Shown one piece after another: positions 34,170 to 43,680 of a stretch of 64,000 nucleotides of DNA. How positions within the stretch are numbered: the stretch's first letter is position 1; each line of letters starts with the position of its first letter. Made by a program: the position numbers and the translations under genes. Below the pieces are notes generated by a model. It had not been told where the DNA came from. It worked only from the letters and a program-made list of their open reading frames with translations, and searched no databases. The DNA is from Aegilops tauschii subsp. strangulata (taxonomy: Eukaryota; Streptophyta; Magnoliopsida; Poales; Poaceae): assembly GCF_002575655.3 (NCBI RefSeq), contig NC_053037.3, forward strand, positions 321,559,294 to 321,623,293. The letters run 5' to 3'.

Positions 34170-35700
34170 AGAACTAAGTATTTTATTAAAACAGCAAGCA
34201 AAAACAAAATAAAATGACATTATAAAAATAGCACACATCATGTGAAGAAGCAAAAACTTAGGCTCAACAGATACTAACCGATAATTGTTGAAGAAGAAAG
34301 GTGGGATGCCTACCGGGGCATCCCCAAGCTTAGATGCTTGAGACTTCTTGAAATATTATCTTGGGATGCCTTGGGCATCCCCAAGCTTGAGCTTTTGTGT
34401 CTCCTTAATTCCTCTTATATCACGGTTTCCCTAAATCTTAAAAACTTCATCCACACAAAACTCAACAAGAACTTGTGAGATAAGTTAGTATAAACCAATG
34501 CAAAAACCTTATCATTCTATACTGTAGCAAATCACTAAAATTATTATTCAACATTGCATACTAAATGCCTCTGCATATTTAATACTCTTATCCTCAAATA
34601 GAAACATTAAACAAGCAAACATATGCAAACAATGCAAACATAACAGCAATCTGCCAAAACAGTACAGTCTGTAAAGAATGCAAGAGTATCAATACTTATT
34701 CAACTCCAAACATTATGAAATTCTACCACACTGTAGAAAATTTATTAGAGATTATTGTTCAAAAAGTTTCAACATTTTATCACATTCTGACTTTCCTCGG
34801 GAATTTTTGCAACATCGATAAACTTTCTGTTTTCAAACGGCAACATGTATACTTGCAAAATAAGCATGGCAAAAGTTATCAATGCCACTTTTATTGAAAT
34901 AAAGATGCAAAACATTATTATAAATAACAGAAAGCAAATCCTAACAAAATAAATTGATGCTCCAAGCAAAACACATATCATGTGATGAATGAAAACATAG
35001 CTCCAAGTGAGGTTACCGATGATGTTGGAGACGAAAGAGGGGATGCCTTCCGGGGCATCCCCAAGATTAGTTGCTTGGATATTCCTTGGGTATTAACTTG
35101 GGGTGCCTTGGGCATCCCCAAGCTTAGAGTCTTGTCACTCCTTATTCTCCTCATATCGATATCTCACCCAAAACTTGAAAACATCAATCACACAAAACTT
35201 AACGGAACTTCGTGAGATAGGTTAGTATGATAAAGAGCAAACCATTTCACTTTGGTACTGTCAAAGACAAGATTCATAATTGTTCCCACACAATGCCTAC
35301 TGTAGCATATCATTTCCACAATTTATGTTGAGCAATATAAGCCATAGAAACTAGAAAGCAAGCAAACTATGCATTGAAAACAGAATCTGTCAAAAACAGA
35401 ACAGTCTGTAGTAATCTGTACTAAAACCATACTTATGCTACTCCACAAATTATGAAAAAATTAGGAATACGTGAGAAATTTGTATATTAAACTAATTCAA
35501 AAAGAATTAACTCAAAAGCACTCTTCTGTTAAAAATGAGACTCATTTTCGTGAGCGCAAAAGTTTCTGTTTCTCAGCAAGATCAAATCAACTAACACCCA
35601 ACATGATCCCAAAGGCTTTACTTGTCACTTTATTGAAACAAAAGCAATAAAACATGATCAATACAGTAGCATAATCATGTGAATATGCAAAAACAGTAGG
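34170..35700. repeat. Two diverged tandem units of about 740 bp in the gypsy-type element
   Basis: Each unit starts near a TTTTATTgAAA/ATCATGTGA stretch (about 34180-34245, 34885-34985, 35630-35680). Each carries a pair of short hairpins, for example GGGATGCC with GGGGCATCCCC, then CCTTGGGCATCCCCAAGC (34300-34390 and 35040-35125). Each continues with a tail containing ACAGTCTGTA and AACTTCGTGAGATA-like motifs. A third partial copy begins at about 35640. Non-coding. Confidence 0.65.
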
Positions 35701-35883
35701 TAAAAGTGTTGGGTTGTCTCCCAACAAGCGCTTTTCTTTAATGCCTTTTAGCTAGGCATGATGATTTCAATGATGCTCGCATAAAAGATAAGAATTGAAA
35801 CATAAAGAGAGCATCATGAGTCATAAGTTCCTCTCTCATAATAATTTTCAGTAGCATCATGAATAGATTCATCAATATAACCA

Positions 35884-36525
35884 TCATAAAGCATTCTTTT
35901 CATGATCCACAAGCATAGAAAATTTATTACTCTCCACATAAGCAATTTTATTCTCATTCATAATAGTGGGAGTATCATAGGAAACTGGAATACTATAAAT
36001 TGTTCCCACATTAAAGGAGTAATGTTCAGTAAAAGGATATCCAAAATTATGACAATAATTATCACTACTTTTTATAACGTAAGTATCATCACAATAATCA
36101 TCATAAGTAGCAACTTTGTTCTCATCATAGATAGGAGGCATGCAACCATCATAGAAAGTTTGATCATTCAAAGTAGGGGGACTAAAAAGATCATCTTCAT
36201 TAAACATAGCATCCCCAAGCTTGGGACAAACATTATTTCCAGCAAATAAATCTTCAAACATGTCATACTCATTAAACATAGCATCCCCAAGCTTGTGGTT
36301 TTGCATATCATCACAATCATTCTTATCAATAGCATGAATGGCACCAATAGTATAGCAAACATTATTATCATATTCTTCCAAGCAAGTGCTAAAAAGATCT
36401 TCAAGATCATAAGGGATATCGTTGTCTTCCCAATCATAATCATTACAAAAAGTAGTAGGTATCACAAAATCATACTCAATATCATCATCCTCCATCAACA
36501 TGTTTGATTCACTTTCATGAGGCAT
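35884..36525 (-). CDS. Acidic protein of the gypsy-type element, 213 aa
   Basis: ATG at 36525, stop at 35884; the frame is intact. It starts 19 bases after the stop of the neighbouring gag-like frame, in a different frame, so the pair looks like a two-gene unit. Very acidic, rich in Asp, Tyr, Asn and Cys. It contains an internal duplication: KLGDAMFNEYDMF and KLGDAMFNEDDLF about 36 residues apart. The DNA of these copies contains GCATCCCCAAGCTTG, the same string as in the non-coding tandem repeats to the left. No known catalytic motif. I do not recognise a function. Similar frames recur in Triticeae gypsy elements lacking pol (recalled). It could be a degenerate extension of gag. Confidence 0.5.
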   Translation of the reverse strand: MPHESESNMLMEDDDIEYDFVIPTTFCNDYDWEDNDIPYDLEDLFSTCLEEYDNNVCYTIGAIHAIDKNDCDDMQNHKLGDAMFNEYDMFEDLFAGNNVCPKLGDAMFNEDDLFSPPTLNDQTFYDGCMPPIYDENKVATYDDYCDDTYVIKSSDNYCHNFGYPFTEHYSFNVGTIYSIPVSYDTPTIMNENKIAYVESNKFSMLVDHEKNAL

Positions 36526-36544
36526 AATGGTGATAGGAGCAACA

Positions 36545-37339
36545 TTATTTGGGGGAGATACCTTTCTTCTTTCTTCTTTTCTTCTTCTTCACCACGTCAT
36601 GTGTGGGTTTAATTAATTTTTTAAATCTCCTTGTTGAAGAGATTGATTGGATAGGAAGCTCCTCCTTGTTACCTGATTCATCATAATAAACACTAGGAGG
36701 GTATTGGGAAACATTTTCCCTTTCATTAGTACTCTCTTCATATTCCATTTGTTTTCTTGTCTTTAGGTAGTTGGTAATATAAGGATTCTCAATGCAATTT
36801 ACCACACAAAACATATAAATTTCTTCTAGATCAAAATCAAGAAATCTCTCGAGATTAAATTTTGGAATACCCTTAGTTATACGTTTCATTTCTTCATACC
36901 CCAAGAGAAGACTAAGCTCTTTATGATGCTCAAGGGTAATCAAGTTATCGCAATTTTTGGACACGATTTGATCATGAAAGAATTTGCATTGGAGATTTAA
37001 ATGACCATGTTCATTGCAAAGTTCACAAGGATGGCGAAAAAAATTAAATCTTTCAGCACAATCATCTAGCCTCTCTTGCAACTTTTTCGTTTCTAAATAT
37101 TTATGCTTCTTACAAAATCTATCTTCCCTTTTTGGTGTGCAATTGCACTCCCAATTCACTCCGTAAAAAGTGACATGCTTATAAGAAACATTTTTGTCAT
37201 GATTTGTGCAATCATCATTAGCATTTTGGATATTCAAAGAATTCACACTAACAAAATTGCAATCATGCTCATCATTCAAATATTTTGTGCCAAGCATTTT
37301 ATTGACTTCTTCTTCTAACAATTGAGCACAATTTTCCAA
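36545..37339 (-). CDS. Gag-like protein with CCHC zinc knuckle (gypsy-type element)
   Basis: Open frame ending TAA at 36545-36547. There is no ATG at the left limit given: the codon at 37339 is TTG and the frame stays open a little further upstream to about 37390. The first in-frame ATG is near 37297. Counting from 37339 there are 264 residues, with a clear CCHC knuckle, CELCNEHGHLNLQC (Cys105, Cys108, His113, Cys118). This supports an RNA-binding, nucleocapsid-like role. A further Cys/His cluster lies at residues 65-80, and a very basic tail (KKKKRRKKKG) near the end could be a nuclear signal. It lies about 160 bases inside the primer site, the position of gag. No protease or polymerase follows, so packaging in trans by an autonomous relative is the likely strategy (inference). 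Confidence 0.55.
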   Translation of the reverse strand: MENCAQLLEEEVNKMLGTKYLNDEHDCNFVSVNSLNIQNANDDCTNHDKNVSYKHVTFYGVNWECNCTPKREDRFCKKHKYLETKKLQERLDDCAERFNFFRHPCELCNEHGHLNLQCKFFHDQIVSKNCDNLITLEHHKELSLLLGYEEMKRITKGIPKFNLERFLDFDLEEIYMFCVVNCIENPYITNYLKTRKQMEYEESTNERENVSQYPPSVYYDESGNKEELPIQSISSTRRFKKLIKPTHDVVKKKKRRKKKGISPK

Positions 37340-37495
37340 ACCATCACTTTCAAGAAAGCTATTATAAAGATGATCAATAATACAACCTAAATTCCATTTT
37401 TATGTAGTTTTCTTTTATAAACCAAACTAGAGATAAAACAAGAAACTAAAAGATTCAATTGCAAGATCTAAAGATATACCTTCAAGCACTCACCT

Positions 37496-37512
37496 CCCCG
37501 GCAACGGTGCCA
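37496..37512 (-). other. Probable primer binding site of the gypsy-type element
   Basis: Minus strand TGGCACCGTTGCCGGGG, 10 bases inside the LTR. It resembles the TGGCGCCGTTGCCGGGG site of related Triticeae families. The tRNA was not determined. Confidence 0.6.
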
Positions 37513-37522
37513 GAAAAGAGCT

Positions 37523-39117
37523 TGATGTCTACTATGCAACTTTATTCTTGTAGACACGTGTTGGGCCTCCAAGCGCAGAGTTTTGTAGGACAATAGCAAT
37601 TTTCCCTCAAGTGGATGACCTAAGGTTTGTCAATCCGTGGGAGGCGTAGGATGAAGATAGTCTCTCTCAAATGACCCTGCAACCAAATACAAGAAATCTC
37701 TTGTGTCCCCAACACACCCAATACAATGGAAAATTGTATAGGTGCACTAGTTCGGCAAAGAGATGGTGATAAAAGTGTAATATGGATGGTAGAAATATAT
37801 TTTTATAAGCTGAATAAATAAAAACAGCAAGGTAGCAAATAGTAAACGGGCACAAAGACGGTATTGCAATGCTTGAAAATGAGGCCTAGGGTCCGTACTT
37901 TCACTAGTGCAATCTCTCAACAATGCTAACATAGTTGGATCATATGATTGTCCCTCAAAGTGCAATAAAGAATCACTCCCGAGTTCCTATTAGCAGAGAA
38001 CAAAAGATATAATTTTTTTGTAGGGTACGAGACCACCTCAGAGCTATTCTTTCTGCTCGATCTATTCAAGAGTTCGTACTAAAATAACGCAAAGCTATTT
38101 TTTCCGTTCGATCTATCCTAGAGTTCGTACTAAAATAACACCAAAGCATATTCATATTCATAATACTCAATCCACACAAAGAACTACAAAAAGACCCCAA
38201 AGTTTCTATCGGAGAAAAGATAATAAAAACGTGCATCAACCCCTATGCATAGATTACCCCAATATCACCGCGGGAATCCGTAAGTTGAGTGCCATAACGT
38301 ATATCAAGTGAATCAATATGATACCCCATTGTCACCTCAAGTATTCATACCGCAAGACATACATCATGTGTTCTCAAATCTAAACATTCAATCCGACATG
38401 ACAAAACTTCAAAGGGTAAAGATTCAATTCATCACAACAAGAGTATAGAGGGGAGAAACATCATATGATCCATCTATATTAACAAAGCCCATGATATAGA
38501 TCATGAGAGAGAGAGATTAAACACATAGCTACTGGTACAAACCCTCAGCCCCGAGGGTGGACTACTCCCTCCTCATTGTGGTGGCAGCCGGGATGATGAA
38601 GATGGCCACCGGAGATGATTCCCCCTCCCCCTCCGGCAGGGTGCCGGAACGGGTCTAGATTGGTTTTCAGTGGCTACTGTGCCCTGCGGCTGCGGAACTT
38701 CTGATCTAGGTTAACCCCGAAGGGTTTCAGAATATTTGGGAATTTATAGTGCAAAGAGGGGGTGCGGGAGGCCACCGAGGTGGGCATAACCCACCTGAGC
38801 GCGCCAGGGGGCCCTGGCGCGCCCTGGTGGGTTGTGCCCCCCTCGGGGCACCCCCCAGGTGCAGCTCTGGCCCATTGGGTTCCTTCTGGTCCAAAAAAAA
38901 TCTCCAAAAAGTTTCGTGGTGTTTGGACTCCGTTTGATATTGATTTCCTGCGATGTAAAAAAAAAGCAAAAAACAGCAACTGGCACTGGGCACTGGGTCA
39001 ATAGGTTTGTCCAAAAAAATGATATAAAGCTGCTATAAAATGATTTTAAAACATCCAAGAATGATAAAATAACAGCATGAATACTTCATAAATTATAGAT
39101 ACGTTGGAGACGTATCA
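37523..39117 (-). repeat. 5' LTR of the gypsy-type element (1595 bp)
   Basis: On the minus strand TGATACGTCTCCAACG to GTAGACATCA. AATAAA occurs about 30 bases before its end (in AAGAATAAAGTTGC). Contains a strong GC-rich hairpin at 38782-38839. Flanked on the right by the AGCAC target duplication. Confidence 0.88.
38782..38839. repeat. 58-nt hairpin in the gypsy-type LTR
   Basis: Inner arms GCGCGCCAGGG and CCCTGGCGCGC are perfect with a 2-base loop. Outer arms GGGCATAACCCACC and GGTGGGTTGTGCCC pair with one mismatch. Unequal 3-base bulges lie between. A related but weaker structure is in the solo LTR at about 10045-10110. Confidence 0.85.
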
Positions 39118-41965
39118 AGCACGGCACGAATCAACAACAATGTACTCAGCTTCAGCAGTAGAGAGTGATACGCAGTTTTGCTTCTTCGAGGACCAACATA
39201 CTAAGGATCGTCCGAGGAAATGGCATGTGCCTGATGTTGACTTGCGATCCACACGATCACCAGCATAGTCAGAGTTAGAATATGCAGTGAGATAAAAAGC
39301 CGAGCCCTTGGGATACCATAATCCAAGTGTTGGAGTGTGAGCTAGATATCGAAGAATATGCTTCATAGACTTATGGTGTGATTCCTTTGGTGTAGCTTGA
39401 AAATGGTCACACATGCAAACACTAAGCATAATATCTGGCCTAGATGCACATAGATACAATAAATAGCCAATCTTGGAGCGGTATACCTTTTGATCGAAGT
39501 CTATACCATTTTCATCAGTGCATAGATGGCCATTTGTGGGCATAAGGATTTTGACGCCTTTGCATTCTTGCATGCCGAATTTCCTCAACACATCCTTGAG
39601 GTATTTCTCTTGAGATATGAAGATGCTGTTGCGCTGTCTAGGAATTTGAAGACCTAAGAAGAATTTCAATTCTCCCATCATAGACATTTGATATTCCTCA
39701 CTCATCATATAGGCAAATTCGTCACTATAACGTTGGTTAGTACAACCAAAGATAATATCATCAACATATATTTGGCACACGAATAATTCATCACCATAGG
39801 TTTTGGTGAAAAGAGTTGGGTCAAGAGAACCGAGTTTGAAGCCTTTCTTCATGAGGAATTCCTTCAAAGTATCATACCACGCCCGAGGGACATGCTTGAG
39901 GCCATAGAGGGCCTTATTGAGTCTGCAGACTTTGTCAGGATGCTTAGGATCTTCAAAGCCTGGGGGTTGAGCAACATATACTTCTTCCTCAAGCTTACCA
40001 TTGAGGAATGCACTTTTCACATCCATTTATTATAAGATGATATTATGATGGTTAGCATAAGCAAGCAATATGTGAATAGCCTCAAGTCTAGCAACAGGTG
40101 CAAAAGTTTCATCGAAATCAATTCCTTCAACCTGTGTGTAGCCTTGAGCTACAAGAAGAGCCTTGTTCCTCACCACAAGGCCATTTTCATCTTGCTTGTT
40201 GCGGTAGATCCATTTGGTACCAATGATATTGTGCTTGTGTGGGTCTGGTCGCTTGACAAGTTCCCAGACATTGTTGAGCTCGAATTGATGTAATTCCTCT
40301 TGCATCGCTTGAATCCACTCAGGCTCCAGAAATGCCTCATCAACTTTGGTGGTCTCCGTGATAGAGACAAAAGCAAAGTGCCCACAAAAGTTAGACAAAT
40401 GTGAAGCCCTTGAGCAGGTGAGAGGACCTGGTGCATTGATGTCGTCGATGATTTTCTCAATCTGCACTTCATTCGCCACGCAAGGATGAGCGGGTTGACG
40501 ACGTTGATTGGGCTCAGCATTTTCTTTAGAGCCATTTTCCTCAGGTGCACCAGCATGATGTTCTTCACGATCTGGAATGACTTCTTCGGCAGATTCTTCG
40601 GTAGGAATGACATCCTCAGTAGCCTTGAACTTAATGGATTTCTCAGGTGACATTTCATCTAGCACAGGAGGTAGGTGCTCTCTTTGCGAGCCGTTAGTTT
40701 CATCGAACCGCACATCTACAGTTTTAACAACCTTGTGGTGAAAGATGTTGAAGACTCTGTAGGTGTGCGAGTCCTTTCTGTAACCAAGCATGAAACCTTC
40801 ATGTGCTTTTGGTGCAAATTTAGAATTGTGATGAGGATCTCTAATCCAACATTTAGCACTGAAGACTTTGAAATAACTCACATTGGGTTTCTTGTCAGTG
40901 AGGAGTTCATATGAGGTCTTTTTGAAGAATTTTTGAAGATATACTCTATTGATGATGTGGCACACAGTATCAATTGCCTCAGGCCAGAAGCGAGAGGGCG
41001 TCTTGTATTCATCAACCATAGTGCAGGCCATCTCAACAAGAGTCCTGTTCTTGCGCTCCACAACGCCATTTTGTTGAGGAGTATAAGGAGCAGATAACTC
41101 ATGAGTAATACCAAGTTCATCAAGATAGTCATCAAGACCAGTATTCTTGAACTCGGTCCCATTGTCACTCCTAATGTGCTTGATCTTCGCACCGAAGTTT
41201 GTTGAAGCCCTTGAGGAAAATCGTTTGAAGACTTCCTGCACTTCAGTTTTGTAAGTGATGATATGCACCCATGTGTAACGAGAATAGTCATCAACAATAA
41301 CAAAGCCATATAGAGATGCTGCATTTGTGAATGTGGCATAGTGAGTAGGGCTGAAGAGATCCATGTGAAGCAATTCAAATGGACGAGTGGTAGTCATGAT
41401 AGTCTCCGAGGGATGCTTGGACTTGGTCATCTTTCCAGCTTCACAAGCTCCACACGGATGGTCCTTGAGGAATTTGACACCCTCGATGCCAATGACGTGC
41501 TTCTTCTTCACGAGTGTGTGCAAGTTCCTCATGCCAGCATGACCTAGTCGTCGATGCCATAACCAGCCTTCTGAAGCTTTTGCAAGTAGACATGTGGCAG
41601 GTTGTGGTCCTGTAGAGAAATCAACAATATACAAGTCTCCTCTTATAATGCCTTTGAAGACTTTGGGATTGTCACCTTCCATGATCACAACGCAATGATA
41701 CTTGCCAAAGACAATAACCATATCAAGATCACAAAGCATTGAGACAGACATGAGGTTGTATCCTAAGGACTCGACAAGCATGACTTTGTCCATGTGTCGA
41801 TCCTTTGAGACCGCAACCCTACCTAGACCCAATACCTTGCTTTTTTTCCTTTGTCAGCGTAGGTCATATGCTTCAGATGTGATGGAGATAAAGCAGTGTC
41901 CATCAATAACTTCCTGTCATCGGTCATGTGATTTGTACATCCACTGTCGAGGACCCACTCAGTAG
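39118..41965 (-). pseudogene. SIRE-R pol: protease to RNase H, with two adjacent stops
   Basis: Read right to left. Protease WVLDSGCTNH at about 41965 keeps its catalytic Asp (codon 41948-41946). A run of seven A at about 41841-41847, where five are expected, shifts the frame. From 41832 the frame is open through the integrase zinc region ([16 protein letters not shown]), HMDLFSP, SDNGTEF (second Asp intact) and VERKNRT, into RT. Two consecutive TAA codons (40032-40030, 40029-40027) interrupt RT just before [11 protein letters not shown]. The same frame then continues through YVDD and RNase H (LSTAEAEY) to 39118, where the gypsy-type element is inserted. Less decayed at catalytic sites than SIRE-F despite being the older host of the nest. 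Confidence 0.9.
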
Positions 41966-42772
41966 CTTTGGGTTGATCATCCTGCAGATGAATTAGTGCA
42001 TCTTACGAACTCATATACTTCATCAGTGAAGAACATGACATCAAATTCAACAGATTTGTATTTCATCAAGCAGTACAATAGATATAACAGTATGAGGACA
42101 TGAGGAATGAAAATTCATTTCTTCATGATTAGCTTGCATCCTTTCAAGCATATTCAGGTCTCCAGCAAATTCATCAGACGTTCAAGCTCGTCTGGAGACC
42201 TGACCATGCATAAGAGATTAGTTTTTTTTCTTCACCACCCACATCTGGAGGGGTGGCAAAGAGTTCATCATTCTGCGAGATCCATAAGAAAAAGGTGGCA
42301 TAGAAGCCAGTCCACTTTGTTTCACCGAAGAGGGGTTAGAGTAAGCATATGAATAAGCAGAGAAATTCTTCGAGGATTTATGAACATAATGATTTTAAGA
42401 ATAATGCACATATTCATAGCACTTAGGCTTTCCCTGCGAAACAGAAGTGTTAGCACGATGATGTTCATATGAGGATTTTGATCCATATGAGGAATTTGAT
42501 CCATGTGAGGAATTTGGTCCATATGAGGACTTGGGTCCATATGAAGACTTTGGTCCATATGAAGAATTTGATCCGGGGTTCCTATTCTTCATAGGTGGTG
42601 TCATGATGACATTCACCTAAAGACTTTCAAGGCACCTTTTGGGAACCCAGATTTTCTTCATAGGGGGACCGTTCCTGCAGTTAGTGCCAACATATCTAGC
42701 AAATACTTCACCATTCTGATTTTTGAACAGTTTATAGTTGGAGTCAAATGACTCATTAGAAGAATATGAAGA
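41966..42772 (-). pseudogene. SIRE-R gag C-terminal part and gag-pol junction
   Basis: 42772-42617 encodes YKLFKNQNGEVFARYVG and NGPPMKKIWVPK, matching the gag C-terminus of SIRE-F. A stop follows at 42617, and the frame resumes to 42395 with a six-fold SYGPKS-type hexapeptide repeat. From 42394 to 41966 is the linker to protease with several stops. The rest of gag is missing because another LTR begins at 42773. Confidence 0.8.
42467..42574 (-). repeat. 18-bp minisatellite, six units, in SIRE-R gag
   Basis: Units begin at 42467, 42485, 42503, 42521, 42539 and 42557, each like ATATGAGGAATTTGATCC on the plus strand. In frame this encodes a G/S-P/N-K/S-S-S-Y hexapeptide. SIRE-F has only about two units at the same place (22030-22070). 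Confidence 0.93.
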
Positions 42773-42870
42773 TGTTGGGGAACGCAGTAATTTCAAAAAA
42801 AATCCTACGCACATGCAAGATCCATCTAGGTGATGCATAGCAACGAGCGGGGAGAGTGTGTCCACGTACC
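42773..42870. repeat. LTR-X, left part (TGTTGGGGAACG family)
   Basis: TGTTGGGGAACGCAGTAATT up to GTGTCCACGTACC, where the Fatima-type element is inserted. It continues at 52037 after the duplicated GTACC. A common gypsy-type LTR start in Triticeae; the exact family is not named here. It cuts off SIRE-R gag. Confidence 0.8.
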
Positions 42871-43339
42871 TGTCGGTGTCAAAACTGGCAGATCTCGGGT
42901 AGGGGGTCCTGAACTGTGCGTCTGAGGATCGAAGGTAACAGGAGACAGGGACACGATGTTTATCCAGGTTCGGGCCCTCTCGATGGAGGTAATACCCTAC
43001 TTCCTTCTTGATTATCTTGGATGTATATGGGGTCCAAGAGTTGATCTACCTCGAGATCATAATGGCTAAACCCTAGATGTCTAGCATGTATGATTGTGAT
43101 TGCCTCTACGGACTAAACCCTCCGGTTTATATAGACACCGGAGGGACCTAGGGTTGTACAGAGTCAGTTTACAGAGGAAGGAATCTTCATATCCGAACGC
43201 CAAGCTTGCCTTCCACGCAAAGGAGAGTCCCATCCGGACACGGGAAGAAGTCTTCTATCTTGTATCTTCATGGCCCATTAGTCCGGCCCACGTCACATAG
43301 CCCGGACGCCCGAGGACCCCTTAATCCAGGACTCCCTCA
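42871..43339 (-). repeat. 3' LTR of the Fatima-type element (469 bp)
   Basis: TGTCGGTGTCAAAACTGGC to CAGGACTCCCTCA on the plus strand. A TATATAAAC promoter motif, sense on the minus strand, lies at about 43125-43133. Confidence 0.9.
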
Positions 43340-43670
43340 GTAGCCCCTGAACCAGGCTTCAATGACGATGTGTCCGGCGCGCAGATTGTCTTCAGCATTG
43401 CAAGGCGGGTTCCTCCTCCGAATACTTCAAAGTAGTCCTCGAACACATAAAACATGCCCGGCTATACGAAACAGACTCCATACACAACCACAACAGGGTA
43501 TAATATTTAACAAGTCCCATCCACTGAAAACTTTTGTGGCGAGACATTACGTCCCTTGCCCGGTTATTATTTTGAGCCATCCTTCAGCCTCTCGCTCCAC
43601 GTCACGAGGCGTGGTCTTTATTGGCACATCTTGTCAAAGCAGAGATCGTGCCCCCTTATCGCGGGATCCT

Positions 43671-43680
43671 TATAAATATG
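43671..43680 (+). promoter_or_regulatory. TATA box of the plus-strand passenger gene in Fatima
   Basis: TATAAATATG, 219 bases upstream of the ATG at 43890 and outside the LTR. A second weaker candidate, TTTATAAAGGGG, is at about 43772. It reads opposite to the retrotransposon. Confidence 0.45.

Larger units (their letters stand above)
18296..39117 (-). mobile_element. Gypsy-type LTR element (TGATACGTCTCC ends), minus strand, split by SIRE-F
   Basis: Flanked by AGCAC at 18291-18295 and 39118-39122. Ends are TGATGTCTAC and GACGTATCA. The 5' LTR is complete (37523-39117). The 3' LTR survives only as its last 86 bases (18296-18381), next to SIRE-F. The internal part 33146-37522 carries two gag-like frames and tandem repeats but no protease, RT or integrase, so it is non-autonomous or deleted. 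The gypsy assignment rests on recalled similarity of ends and primer site. Confidence 0.85.
8141..42772 (-). mobile_element. SIRE-R: SIRE/Maximus-type Ty1-copia element, minus strand, interrupted
   Basis: Parts in element order (right to left): gag end 42772-42395, protease to RNase H 41965-39118, a break by the gypsy-type insertion 18296-39117, RNase H end 18295-17988, third-frame gene 17274-11720, polypurine tract 9634-9621, 3' LTR 9620-8141. Two solo LTRs of another family lie inside (9815-11216, 13090-14449). The 5' LTR and most of gag are cut off at 42773, where another LTR begins. Its pol is close to that of SIRE-F but the LTRs match only at the ends, so it is a different subfamily. Confidence 0.85.
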
